DNA from: JACJVV01 sp964581515
Lineage (GTDB): Archaea > Nanobdellota > Nanobdellia > Woesearchaeales > JACJVV01
Direction: 5' to 3'
Length of the DNA: 64,000 nt
Assembly (NCBI GenBank): GCA_964581515.1
Contig: CAZOOV010000001.1
Location: 124,001-188,000, forward strand
The position numbers and the translations under genes are program-made. Shown here piece by piece: positions 1-9,122 of the stretch. Below the pieces are notes generated by a model, which had not been told where the DNA came from, ran no database searches, and saw only the letters and a program-made list of their open reading frames with translations. Position 1 is the first letter of the stretch. Each line of letters starts with the position of its first letter.

Positions 1-348
1 GATATGAGAGATTATGATAGGTGTCTTGCTTCAGGATTATATTTTGAGTTAGCACCACCTGCAAGATTACACATATGCTGTGATAGAAATTGCCACAGAG
101 ATTACGAGATAGGAGACCTAACAGAGAATACACTAGAAGAAGTATGGAGAGGAGAGAAAAGGGAAGCAATGATAGAATACATCAACAATAGTAAATGCAG
201 CATATGTCCTCCTTCATGCAAGCCAGATTTAACAAACAAACAATTCAATAGAATTGAGGAACTACGTAAGCAAGGAGATATGTATAAAGTAGAACTTTGG
301 ATTAATGAACAAAGGAAAATGCAAAAACCAAAGATGGTTAATTTTTGA
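1..348 (+). CDS. C-terminal part of a radical SAM/SPASM-like protein (5' truncated)
   Basis: The reading frame is open at the left edge, so the gene begins outside the window. The visible 115 codons look like the cysteine-rich tail of a SPASM-type radical SAM protein: HICCDRNC (residues 23-30 counted from the first visible Met) and CSICPPSC (65-72) could hold an auxiliary Fe-S cluster, and between them lies the YEIGDL...TLEEVW stretch usual in such tails. The SAM-binding domain itself is not visible, so the substrate cannot be inferred. The next gene downstream on the same strand is a glycosyltransferase, followed by a HAD phosphatase, which hints at a small-molecule or glycan modification locus (inference). 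It could also be a stand-alone Fe-S protein. Confidence 0.5.
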   Translation, partial: DMRDYDRCLASGLYFELAPPARLHICCDRNCHRDYEIGDLTENTLEEVWRGEKREAMIEYINNSKCSICPPSCKPDLTNKQFNRIEELRKQGDMYKVELWINEQRKMQKPKMVNF

Positions 349-407
349 TTATATTTTGATAACACAATAGTTTAATGACAAAAAATAAGGAATGAGGGAG
401 AGATAAC

Positions 408-1904
408 ATGGCAATAAGTAAACAAGAAATGGAGAATGCTAGAAAATATTTTGAACTTGAACAAATATTATTAAGAACAAATCCACAAGTGAGAGATATT
501 CTAGTAAAAGCAAATGATGGCAGAGGGATGGGCCATATCAGTAGAGTAATCAATTTCATCACTTATGATCTAATAAGAAATAGAACAGAAGTAATAGTAA
601 ACAGAAAATTCATAGAGAAAGTACCACAAGGAGTAATACCAATAGGTGTTGAAGATCTTGGATTTAGAATAGACCTTGACCCTTACTTCAATGGAGGAGG
701 AGTGCCAAAAAGATATCAAAAATTTGCTCCTGTAGATAATGATGGAAAAATAAAACTATGTGGCTGCATAGACCAAGCAATATCAGATTATTACAGTAAA
801 ATAATGAGTGGTATACATTCTGATACAAAATTAGTATATATAGATGATCAAAATAGCCCAGAAACAGCATTCCTTGATATAATTGGTAAATTCATTGATG
901 CGCAATTCAAAGCAGTGAAAGAAGTATCAAATAATGCAGGAATGGCCATAGAGATGGAAACACAAGATGTTTTCAGAGAATCCATGTGGCAAGCATATAA
1001 AAGGACAAGATATATCCATTTATCCTCTTCAATGGAGTTTTTTAAGACCGCAGCAGGAGGTATGTTCTCATTACGTGGGCTTGAAGATAAAGTCATTGCA
1101 GCAGGATTCCCATTATCTGACTTAAATAAGAAGAAACTTGATTTGAATGAAAATCAAAAAGAGACAATAAGAAAAGAACTAATAGATAAATATGCTGAAA
1201 GTTGTAATAAATTCTTCTATTGTACTTTTGGAGGAGGAGACGGTGCTGAGAAAGTAGGAACAACAATATGTGAAGCAGCAAAATCACTTGATAAAGTTCT
1301 CATAAGCATCTCAGATACAACAGGGAAAATAAGACACCATCTTGAAAACAAAGGCTACAAAGTAATGCCTGTCGAAGAAGAAGGGGTTTATAAGGTCACT
1401 GGGAAAAATGGCGATCTTGATAATGTTTACCTTAATTTAAAATATGGAGGAGATCACCTTACAACACTTGCTGGTGCTGATGTAATACTTACCGCTGCTG
1501 GTTCTGGAGGCACTTATGAAGCCATAAGAACATGCAACCCTATGATAATACTTCCACTGCCAAGACCAGGTAATGAGCAAGACTATAAAGCAGCAGGAGT
1601 AAAGAAGATGGGATATGGTGAAATTCTGCTTGTTGATGAATGTCAAACTTCAAAGACATTAGAATTCTATAAGGAAGTAGGATTAGAGATGGGAGAAGGC
1701 ATTAATGCTTTCACAAACGACAGTGTATCTTCACTTGTAGAGAATATGCTTACAAATAAAGAAAAATATACAAGCATTGATCTTGCACAAAGAGACAAAC
1801 TATTTGGTACAGAAGAAATGATAGGAAAGACAATCTATCTCATGGCAGAACATCTTGAACCAGGAGAGATTAGATACTATCTTGATCTTCCAAGCTTAAG
1901 GTGA
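408..1904 (+). CDS. GT-B fold glycosyltransferase (MurG/MGD-synthase-like)
   Basis: A 498-residue soluble protein. The N-terminal motif NDGRGMGHISRV (residues 36-47) has the G-x-GH-x-xR signature of nucleotide-sugar GT-B enzymes, and the C-terminal half has FGGGDGAEKVG (about 274-284) and TAAGSGGTYEAI (about 361-372), which correspond to the donor-binding part of family 28-type transferases (GGxGxxK and the AGxGTxxE region). The acceptor is unknown; a long middle section (about residues 100-200) has no motif I recognise. ATG start follows a GAGGGAGAG Shine-Dalgarno-like stretch at about 393-401. It overlaps the HAD phosphatase gene by 4 bases, so the two are probably co-transcribed and may work on the same sugar or phosphosugar (inference). 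Confidence 0.65.
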   Translation: MAISKQEMENARKYFELEQILLRTNPQVRDILVKANDGRGMGHISRVINFITYDLIRNRTEVIVNRKFIEKVPQGVIPIGVEDLGFRIDLDPYFNGGGVPKRYQKFAPVDNDGKIKLCGCIDQAISDYYSKIMSGIHSDTKLVYIDDQNSPETAFLDIIGKFIDAQFKAVKEVSNNAGMAIEMETQDVFRESMWQAYKRTRYIHLSSSMEFFKTAAGGMFSLRGLEDKVIAAGFPLSDLNKKKLDLNENQKETIRKELIDKYAESCNKFFYCTFGGGDGAEKVGTTICEAAKSLDKVLISISDTTGKIRHHLENKGYKVMPVEEEGVYKVTGKNGDLDNVYLNLKYGGDHLTTLAGADVILTAAGSGGTYEAIRTCNPMIILPLPRPGNEQDYKAAGVKKMGYGEILLVDECQTSKTLEFYKEVGLEMGEGINAFTNDSVSSLVENMLTNKEKYTSIDLAQRDKLFGTEEMIGKTIYLMAEHLEPGEIRYYLDLPSLR

Positions 1905-2695
1905 TAATGTTGAGCAGAGATAATAAGAACAAAGAGATAGCAGTAATGTTTGATGTAGATGGTGTGATAGCGGAGACGCCTCATGAAGAAGCATGGAAAG
2001 ATGCAGCAGTTGAATGGAGCATAATTAACAAAGAGAATGATTTCACACCATTCTATGCTCAACATCTATCTGGAGAACCTGGAGATAAAGGAGCAAGGAA
2101 TATACTTGAGAAGTTAAAGATAAAAGGAAAAAGCTATTTTGAAACCATGAAAATCAAAGATAATGAGAAAGATGACACTGCAAGAATATTTAGGATGGAA
2201 GTGAAGCAAAAATATCTTAATAAATATATCTCTGAGGGAAGATTTAAAGGATTTGATGATATCAAAAGAATGATTTCTGAAGCAAAAGAGGATAAGATCC
2301 CTATCATGGTTGTATCTAGCTCTGAGACATCAAGAAAAGTACTAGAAAAATTAGGAATGAAAGGGACTTTTGAGGTTAGTGCATTAGGAGCAAAAACACA
2401 TTGGAATGCAGGAATAGATAAGATAAACCATTATGCGATGGCATATGGTAAATTGCTTAAACACCTTGGAAAAGAGAATATAGAGAAAGTATATGTATTT
2501 GAAGACGCTCCTAAAGGTATTAATGCTGTGGCAAAACTAGGTTTTTATCCAATAGGTGTATCAAGAGCTTCTACTAGTGGCATTAGGCTTGCATCAAAAG
2601 TGGACTTAATTGAGGCTGGTGCGTGGAAAGCATATAATGAAAATGAATTGAGAGAGATATCTTTGAAAGAGATAATTGGGGAAAAGAGGGCATAG
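1901..2695 (+). CDS. HAD-superfamily phosphatase / beta-phosphoglucomutase-like
   Basis: A 264-residue HAD hydrolase. Motif I is MFDVDGVIAET (nucleophile Asp18 and Asp20), motif II is VVSSSETSRK (about 146), and motif IV is VFEDAPKGI (about 207), with a helical cap between motifs I and II as in the beta-PGM/phosphatase subfamily. It would remove or move a phosphate on a small molecule; the substrate is not evident. The start is a GTG overlapping the stop of the preceding glycosyltransferase (GTGA); an in-frame ATG six bases later (1907) is the alternative. Coupling to the transferase suggests they act in one pathway. Confidence 0.7.
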   Translation: MIMLSRDNKNKEIAVMFDVDGVIAETPHEEAWKDAAVEWSIINKENDFTPFYAQHLSGEPGDKGARNILEKLKIKGKSYFETMKIKDNEKDDTARIFRMEVKQKYLNKYISEGRFKGFDDIKRMISEAKEDKIPIMVVSSSETSRKVLEKLGMKGTFEVSALGAKTHWNAGIDKINHYAMAYGKLLKHLGKENIEKVYVFEDAPKGINAVAKLGFYPIGVSRASTSGIRLASKVDLIEAGAWKAYNENELREISLKEIIGEKRA

Positions 2696-2754
2696 TCAAT
2701 TCACTAGTGAAACATATATTCATTATTGGACAAGTATATATCTATCGACGTATT

Positions 2755-2773
2755 CATCATATATAATGATGAG
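2755..2773. promoter_or_regulatory. TATA box inside an inverted repeat
   Basis: TCATCAT and ATGATGA form a 7-base inverted repeat around ATATA, so the likely TATA box of the following gene sits inside a perfect dyad. A repressor site overlapping the promoter would look like this; an exact TATA palindrome by chance is the alternative. A second dyad, TTCACTAGTGAA, lies at 2700-2711 just after the HAD stop codon. Confidence 0.3.
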
Positions 2774-2793
2774 ATATTCACGGAGGTGTGAAA

Positions 2794-3279
2794 ATGAATG
2801 CTACAGTTGAATTAGGTGGGTCATATATGGACACTTATGATACGGAATTTGGATGGGGAGAGAAAGAATTTAAGATGGCAAGAGAAACTTCTGAAGACAA
2901 GATAAATGGAATGCAATTATATCAAACATTATGGTCCTGGCCGAGTTCAAACAACTATAGAGAAACTTGGTCAAGAATGGTACGGCAAGGAAATGCAATA
3001 AATTATGAGTTCCATGATTATGATGAAGAGGATGGCAGAGCATATGATTATCGTGGAACATTCAGCGTAGATGATTACAGAACAGCAATCAACCAGATTA
3101 AAAAAGGAGGCGCTACTGAAATCCAAGGAGAAGGAGGAAGATTATCAATGTGTAATGACAGTGGGATTGTGAGGCTAACATTTAGCGGGGAATCCTCAGA
3201 ACAAACTCCTGGAGGAAGACAAGTATCTGGCAGCCAGCCACACGTACATAAGTTGGAAGAACTCATATTATTAGAATGA
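2794..3279 (+). CDS. Hypothetical protein
   Basis: A 161-residue soluble protein I do not recognise. It is rich in Gly, Glu, Asp, Tyr and Trp (for example LWSWPSSNNYRETW and FHDYDEEDGRAYDYRGTF), with no signal peptide or membrane segment, and ends in an acidic/hydrophobic HKLEELILLE. The ATG at 2794 is preferred because GGAGGTG lies seven bases before it; a GTG at 2788 in the same frame would suit a leaderless transcript from the TATA box at about 2758. It stands alone, convergent with mutS downstream. The lack of low-complexity and the good ribosome binding site support a real gene. Confidence 0.55.
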   Translation: MNATVELGGSYMDTYDTEFGWGEKEFKMARETSEDKINGMQLYQTLWSWPSSNNYRETWSRMVRQGNAINYEFHDYDEEDGRAYDYRGTFSVDDYRTAINQIKKGGATEIQGEGGRLSMCNDSGIVRLTFSGESSEQTPGGRQVSGSQPHVHKLEELILLE

Positions 3280-3308
3280 ATAATACCAAATAAATAAGAT
3301 GAACGAGA

Positions 3309-5777
3309 TCAAAGGTCCAGCAATGTCTTTTGCATAATTTCTTCTTTTTCCTTTTGTGAGATGTTATTGCTCTTAAGATTTTTATGTATCATATCACCTA
3401 TTTCATCTTCCATCTCTAATTGGGTGATTATTCGTTTTGATGCATCTATTACCTCATCAGGCAGGCCTGCAATCTTAGCAACATGAATACCATAACTCTT
3501 GTCAGTTCCACCTTCAACAATTTTTCTTAAAAAAATAATCTCATCTTCTTTTTCTGACACTGCTATATTATAATTCTTAATTGAAGGAAACTCATCAGTC
3601 ATCTTGTTGAGATGATGATAATGCGTAGCAAAAAGTGTTTTTGCTTTAATCTTAGTTATTATATATTCTGCAATTGCCCAGGCTAAACTAACCCCATCAT
3701 AAGTGGAAGTTCCCCTGCCTATCTCATCAAGAACCACAAAACTCCTATCAGTAGCATTTGAAAGAATGTTCGCTGTTTCACTCATCTCAACCATAAATGT
3801 AGAATGGCCCGATGCTATATCATCACTCGCACCAACACGTGAGAAAATACGATCAACAATACCAATATGGCACTTTTCAGCTGGTACAAAACATCCAATT
3901 TGTGCAAGTAGAATGATAAGAGCGTTTTGTTTAATATAAACTGATTTTCCAGCCATATTAGGTCCTGTAATAATCATCATGTTCATATCATCATTCATTT
4001 CAAGATTATTTGATATGAAATTTTCTTCTAAACTCTCAACAACAGGATGTCTTCCATTAACTATTGAGATTTTATTAGAATCTGATACATTAGGCCTAGA
4101 ATAATTATGGATTATTGATGCTGATGCAAAACTTTGAATAGTATCAATAACAGCTATTCTACTTGAAACATTCTTTATACTATCTGTATATCCTGATACT
4201 TCTTCAATTACTTCCATAAATAGATTATATTCAAGTTCATTTATCTTCTCATCTGCTGTCAAGATAATATTTTCTTTTTCTTTGAGTTCTGGAGTTATAA
4301 AGCGCTCACAATTCAATTGCGTCTGCTTTCTAATATAATAATCAGGAACAAGATCTAAATTTGATTTTGATACCTCCAGGAAATATCCAAATACCTTATT
4401 GAATTTTACTTTAAGATATTTTATACCTGTCTTTTGTTTTTCTCTCTCTTCAAATGCAAGAAGCCATTGTCGTGAATCAGATTTTATCTTTTTAAGGTTA
4501 TCAAGCTCTGCATTGTAACCTTTCCTAATCATATTTCCTTCTCGCGTGATAGTGTTAGGATCTTCTTTTATTGCATCTCTTATTAATGTCACTAATTTAC
4601 TAAATTCTTCTAGTTTCTCTTTTAATAATCCTGATGAGGTAACTCTTAATATGTTGTTAAGATTAGGTATCTTATCTAAAGTATTCCTTAGAGCAATCAA
4701 ATCTTTTGGAGAGGCTGTTTTGAAGACTACCCTAGTTATGAGCCTTTCTAAATCTTGCATATTACCAAGAATTGTTGATAACTGTTCTTTAAGCACTAGA
4801 TTTTCTCTAAGCTCTTCAACTGCATTAAGACGTTGATTTATTTTATCAAAATTAAGAAGCGGTTTTAAGAGCCATCCCCTCAACATCCTTGACCCCATGG
4901 AAGTTTTTGTGTAATCTATTATTGATAGAAGCGTTGATGCATCATCTTTCTTATTAGAGATTATATTTAGATTTTGTAAAGTGATCTTATCAAGAAGCAT
5001 AAAATCTTCTGTGTTTATTACACTAACCTTGTTAATATGCTGCAAATCATTCTTTTGTGTCTGTTTTAAGTAAGATATAAGTGCACCAGCACTTGTGATT
5101 AGCAAAGGATAAAGGTCAGGAATAGATGAAAATTGTTCCTGAACTGTCTTCATTGCTTTTTCATCAAAATAAAACATATCATCAAAATAATTTGTAAAAT
5201 AATTGCCGAGCGATTTTACAAAATCAGAGTTCTCAAGAGAAAGTGGCAAAATGATTTCAGAAGGTTGATATTTATTTAATTCATTCTCTAATTTATCTTC
5301 AGATGACATGAAAACTGAAAATTCTCCGGTAGATATATCAGATATTGCAACTGCAACCTCATCTTTTTCCTTGTTTATTGACATAATATAATTGTTTGTC
5401 TTAGTAGAAAGTATTGTTTCATCAATTACTGTACCAGGGGTTATAATCCTTACAACATCACGCTTGACAAGCCCTTTTGCTTTCTTTGGGTCTTCCATCT
5501 GCTCAACCATACAAACCTTATAGCCTTTCTGGATTAGCTTTGCAATATATGGTTGGATAGAATGATATGGAATGCCTGCTAAAGGGGCTTTCTTTTCTCC
5601 TTTTCCCCTAGAAGTAAGAGTAATATCTAACTCTTTTGCAGCAGTCTTTGCATCCTGATAAAAAGTCTCATAAAAATCACCCATCCTAAATAAGACTAGA
5701 CAATCTGGATGCTGCTCTTTAATTTGCATATACTGGCGCATACCAGGTGTAAGATTATTACTGTTAATTTCCCCCAT
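3309..5777 (-). CDS. mutS: DNA mismatch repair protein MutS
   Basis: An 822-residue protein of normal MutS1 length. The mismatch-reading motif FYETF is near the N-terminus (GDFYETF, about residues 33-39), followed by connector, core and clamp regions and the C-terminal ABC-type ATPase with Walker A GPNMAGKS (about 604), the signature region around STFMVEM, Walker B VVLDEIGRGTS and the ATHYHHL switch. It recognises mispaired bases and would recruit MutL, but no mutL is in the window. The family is mainly bacterial; its patchy presence in archaea is usually explained by transfer, which I infer here. It sits alone, tail to tail with the small unknown gene upstream in coordinates. Confidence 0.95.
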   Translation of the reverse strand: MGEINSNNLTPGMRQYMQIKEQHPDCLVLFRMGDFYETFYQDAKTAAKELDITLTSRGKGEKKAPLAGIPYHSIQPYIAKLIQKGYKVCMVEQMEDPKKAKGLVKRDVVRIITPGTVIDETILSTKTNNYIMSINKEKDEVAVAISDISTGEFSVFMSSEDKLENELNKYQPSEIILPLSLENSDFVKSLGNYFTNYFDDMFYFDEKAMKTVQEQFSSIPDLYPLLITSAGALISYLKQTQKNDLQHINKVSVINTEDFMLLDKITLQNLNIISNKKDDASTLLSIIDYTKTSMGSRMLRGWLLKPLLNFDKINQRLNAVEELRENLVLKEQLSTILGNMQDLERLITRVVFKTASPKDLIALRNTLDKIPNLNNILRVTSSGLLKEKLEEFSKLVTLIRDAIKEDPNTITREGNMIRKGYNAELDNLKKIKSDSRQWLLAFEEREKQKTGIKYLKVKFNKVFGYFLEVSKSNLDLVPDYYIRKQTQLNCERFITPELKEKENIILTADEKINELEYNLFMEVIEEVSGYTDSIKNVSSRIAVIDTIQSFASASIIHNYSRPNVSDSNKISIVNGRHPVVESLEENFISNNLEMNDDMNMMIITGPNMAGKSVYIKQNALIILLAQIGCFVPAEKCHIGIVDRIFSRVGASDDIASGHSTFMVEMSETANILSNATDRSFVVLDEIGRGTSTYDGVSLAWAIAEYIITKIKAKTLFATHYHHLNKMTDEFPSIKNYNIAVSEKEDEIIFLRKIVEGGTDKSYGIHVAKIAGLPDEVIDASKRIITQLEMEDEIGDMIHKNLKSNNISQKEKEEIMQKTLLDL

Positions 5778-5889
5778 TATAGGGAGTTAAGTTAAAGGAT
5801 TTATATAAATTACTGGAATAGAATATATGGATTTGCAGTGCATAATAAGGTTGAAAAAAGAGAACATAAGATAAATTAAATTGAAAAAA

Positions 5890-6540
5890 TTATAGCCATG
5901 GAACTTGATTTTGCCTGACAGATTCAATAACACCAAATGAGATTAGTTCAGGCTGTTCTAAACATTTAGTAGCATATTCTTCTGAGCATCCACATTGAGA
6001 GATTCTATCATAAAGTCTTGCTTCTGCCATCTCAAGTTCATGCATATTTTGAATCGTATCACGATTCAACTGTTTTGTCTTCTGTTGTAAAACATATGTC
6101 CTCCTACAAGCAGCAGCAGCAGACCTATAAGTCTTAGAATTAACTGCCCATCGATGAGATAAATCTTTAGAGAAAGGTCTTGATAGCTTTGACATAATAT
6201 TATAAAATATTGCTCTTCTCTTATTCTGATGTGATTCTTTCAAAGGATCATATTCTTTTTTCAATTCTTCTTTTGCCCTTTGTTCATTGCCATATACTTC
6301 AACCATACCATCAAGTGCCTGTTTTCGTAATGTTTTTGCTCTACTTAATGATTGACTGATTTCAACATCTGCTTTTTCTCTTTGAAGATAAAGATCACCA
6401 ATAGTATCTAGAAAATCAGATGCCCAATCAAGTACTTCTATGAATTTATCATCATCAATGATTTCTTTTATCCTGCTAGCAAGAGCTTTATATTCTTGCA
6501 TTTTCTGAATTCTTGCATCAAGAGTATCTTCCCAACCCAT
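5890..6540 (-). CDS. Hypothetical alpha-helical protein
   Basis: A 216-residue protein of unknown function. It is almost entirely charged amphipathic helix: residues 1-45 and 60-115 look like helices or coiled coil, and residues 125-165 contain a basic, alanine-rich segment (YRSAAAACRRTY). Four cysteines occur (three in the last third, including QCGCSEEYATKC), which could bind a metal but do not form a recognised finger. No signal peptide or membrane segment. It lies between mutS and topA on the same strand with gaps of about 110 bases on each side, so it is probably its own transcript. Confidence 0.5.
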   Translation of the reverse strand: MGWEDTLDARIQKMQEYKALASRIKEIIDDDKFIEVLDWASDFLDTIGDLYLQREKADVEISQSLSRAKTLRKQALDGMVEVYGNEQRAKEELKKEYDPLKESHQNKRRAIFYNIMSKLSRPFSKDLSHRWAVNSKTYRSAAAACRRTYVLQQKTKQLNRDTIQNMHELEMAEARLYDRISQCGCSEEYATKCLEQPELISFGVIESVRQNQVPWL

Positions 6541-6652
6541 ATAAGAGGAAGTTGTTTTAGCTTTTATAAATATATATGCTACTTTAACTTATCAAAAATG
6601 AACAATTAGAACTTAAAAAAAGAATTTATTGTGTTTATTGTATTTATTGTGT

Positions 6653-9047
6653 TTACTTCTTTTTTACTGTTTTCTTTTTCTTCGTTACTTTCTTCTTTTT
6701 AGGTGTTTTCTTAGCAGCTGCCATTTTCTTAGCAAAACTTGCTTTCTTATCTTTATCATCACCATTCTGAGTTATAGCATCTGTATTGACTTTCCCATTC
6801 TCAATCTTCATCATAGTTTTACATTTAGGATAATTATTACATCCTAAAAATGACCCATAGAAACTTTTTCGGAGTATCATCTTACCTTCCTTACAAGCAG
6901 GACACTGCATACCTATCTCAGGATATGCTTTCTCCCCTATTTCTGTCCCATTCTCTTCTTCTGTCTTTCTTGTAGAGCAATCAGGATTAATACAAACATC
7001 ATTATGTTTCTTGCCTTGAATAATATGAATCATGGGATGACTACAAACAGTGCATCTTTTCTTCAAAGGTTTAATAATAGCATTTCTTGGAATTGAGAAT
7101 ATAGTCTTACAATCAGGATAATTATCACAACCTATGAATTTTCCAAACTTGCCTTTCCTAATCTTCAAAGTGCCTTTACCACATTCCATACATTGACCTA
7201 TTGTCTCAGCTGCTTGCCTAGAGTCATATCCCGCTTGCTTTAAAGCTTCACCAATAGTTTTTTCCTTAGTCTTAAATTCTTCAAGAAGTTTTGTCAAAAC
7301 TCCCCTTGCTTCTGTAAGAACTTGTTCAGGAGTCATCTCTTTATGGCGTATCTTCTCCAACTCTTCTTCAAAACGCCTTGTTAATTGCTCGTCAAGAATT
7401 GAAGGGCTGTATTTTTCAAGTATATCACAAGTCTTTAGACCAAGATCAGTCACTTCCATAGACTTATTATTTACATATCCCCTATTATAGAGATTGTCTA
7501 TAATTTGAGCACGAGTTGCTTTTGTTCCTAAATTTCTCTTATCTAGCTCTTTTATTATAGAAGCAGCAGTATAACGTTTAGGTGGTTGAGTCTCTTTACT
7601 TAATTTATTTATCTCATTAACTATAACAGGATCTTTTTCTTTAAAGTCAGGAAGCAATACCTCATCAAATGTTGCGTAAGGCCCATAAAATTCATGCCAA
7701 CCTTTTACTTTGGTAGTTGTTCCCTTACAAATGAAATTTTCAGTATTAACATCTATTATTGCTTTTACTGTCTCTCTTACTGCAGGATCTGCAAAAGTAG
7801 CTAAGAACCTCCTAACAATCAAATCATATACTTTTTGTTTTCTTGGATCAAGATTTTCAGGAATATTACCAGTAGGATATATAGCAGGATGAGCTTCATC
7901 TACTTTCTTTCCTTCATTTGGTTTAAGAACAGATTTTGACAAAAGCTTCTGCGCTAGTTCCTTATAATCAGGATTTCTTGCTAAACCTTGAAGAAGTTTT
8001 TTATAACCCAATTTTGCAGGAAGCTTCTGTGAAGAAGTTCTAGGGTAAGATATAAACCCTCCAGTGTACAATTCCTGAGCAATAGATAAAGTTTCTTTAG
8101 GAGTTATCCTATGCACCCGATGACATTCTATCTGAAATGTTGTCAGATCAAAAGGAAATGGAGGTTGTTGATTAAACTGTGAAATATCTTTTTTCTTAAT
8201 AGAAGCGTGTGGATTTTTTGTCTTTTCTATAATCTCTTCTGCTCTTTTCAAATCAAATATTTTATCTTCTTCATGCCACGCCTCAATCTTATGGTGATTA
8301 ACATCACCAAATAACTGAATTTGCCAATAAGGTTCAGGTATGAAAGCTTTAATCTCTTTTTCCTTATCACATAGCATCTTTAATGCAGGACCTTGAACAC
8401 GACCTGATGAAAGAACCTTAAAAGAACCTGCTGCTTTTATTGCACTCATGAGTGCAGATGAAAGATTAATACCATAATACCAATCAAGCTCATGTCTTGT
8501 AAGACCTGCTTTTGCTTGACCCCAATCAATGGTTGTTTGCTTTTTTTCATATGCCTCAACAAGATCTGATTTTGTAAGAAAAAGAGTTTTAACTTTTTCC
8601 CTATGGAGTTTNNNNNNNNNNATCTGATTTTGTAAGTGTTGAGAATTTCATACGATTTGCATCTTTTTGTTTGCAAATATGTGCAATCACATTATAGCCA
8701 ATAACTTCTCCTTCAATGTCAAAGTCTGTCGCTACAGTGAACTCATCTGCCTCTTTTGTAAGTTTTGACAAAGCAGTCACATATTTCTTAGTAAATGTAG
8801 AAGTTTTACTTACTTTTGAAGTCTCTTTCCAGACTGTATCAAACTGAGGATATTTATAAGATTTCTTTGGTGCTGCAACTGTAAAAAGATGACCTACAGC
8901 ACATGCAACAATCAGCGATTTACCGTCGTGGCGAAGCTTATAGTATGGTGCACCTGCTTCACTGCCCTTCACTACTTTTGAATCTGCTAGAGCATCAGCT
9001 ATTTTCTTTGCTGCATTTGGTTTTTCTGCAATGATTAATTCAGTCAT
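6653..9047 (-). CDS. topA: DNA topoisomerase I (type IA), interrupted by an assembly gap
   Basis: Relaxes supercoiled DNA through a tyrosine-linked single-strand break. The first 142 codons (9047 down to 8622) give the TOPRIM domain, ending RMKFSTLTKSD; the rest (8563 down to 6653) continues with LVEAYEKKQ, GRVQGPALK, the active-site tyrosine in GGFISYPRTSS, and three C4 zinc ribbons (CMECGKG...CDNYPDC, CTVCSH...CINPDC, CPACKEG...CNNYPKC) before a lysine-rich tail. Between the two parts is a run of 10 N at 8612-8621 flanked by a 15-base duplicate. Deleting 8579-8636 restores one frame of about 778 codons with the tyrosine near residue 315, so the gene is probably intact in the organism. As written, the sequence carries a stop just after the N run. 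Confidence 0.9.
8564..8636. other. Assembly gap (10 N) with duplicated 15-base ends
   Basis: N at 8612-8621. The 15-base string ATCTGATTTTGTAAG occurs at 8564-8578 and again at 8622-8636. Bases 8579-8611 do not fit any topA reading and look like chimeric or low-quality contig end. Collapsing the two copies into one rejoins topA in frame. Confidence 0.85.
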
Positions 9048-9122
9048 TCTTAAAAGTCAAATGTATTTGTTATAAAAATGTTGTGTTTTAGGTGAAAAAA
9101 GGCCTATTTTTATCATTTTATC

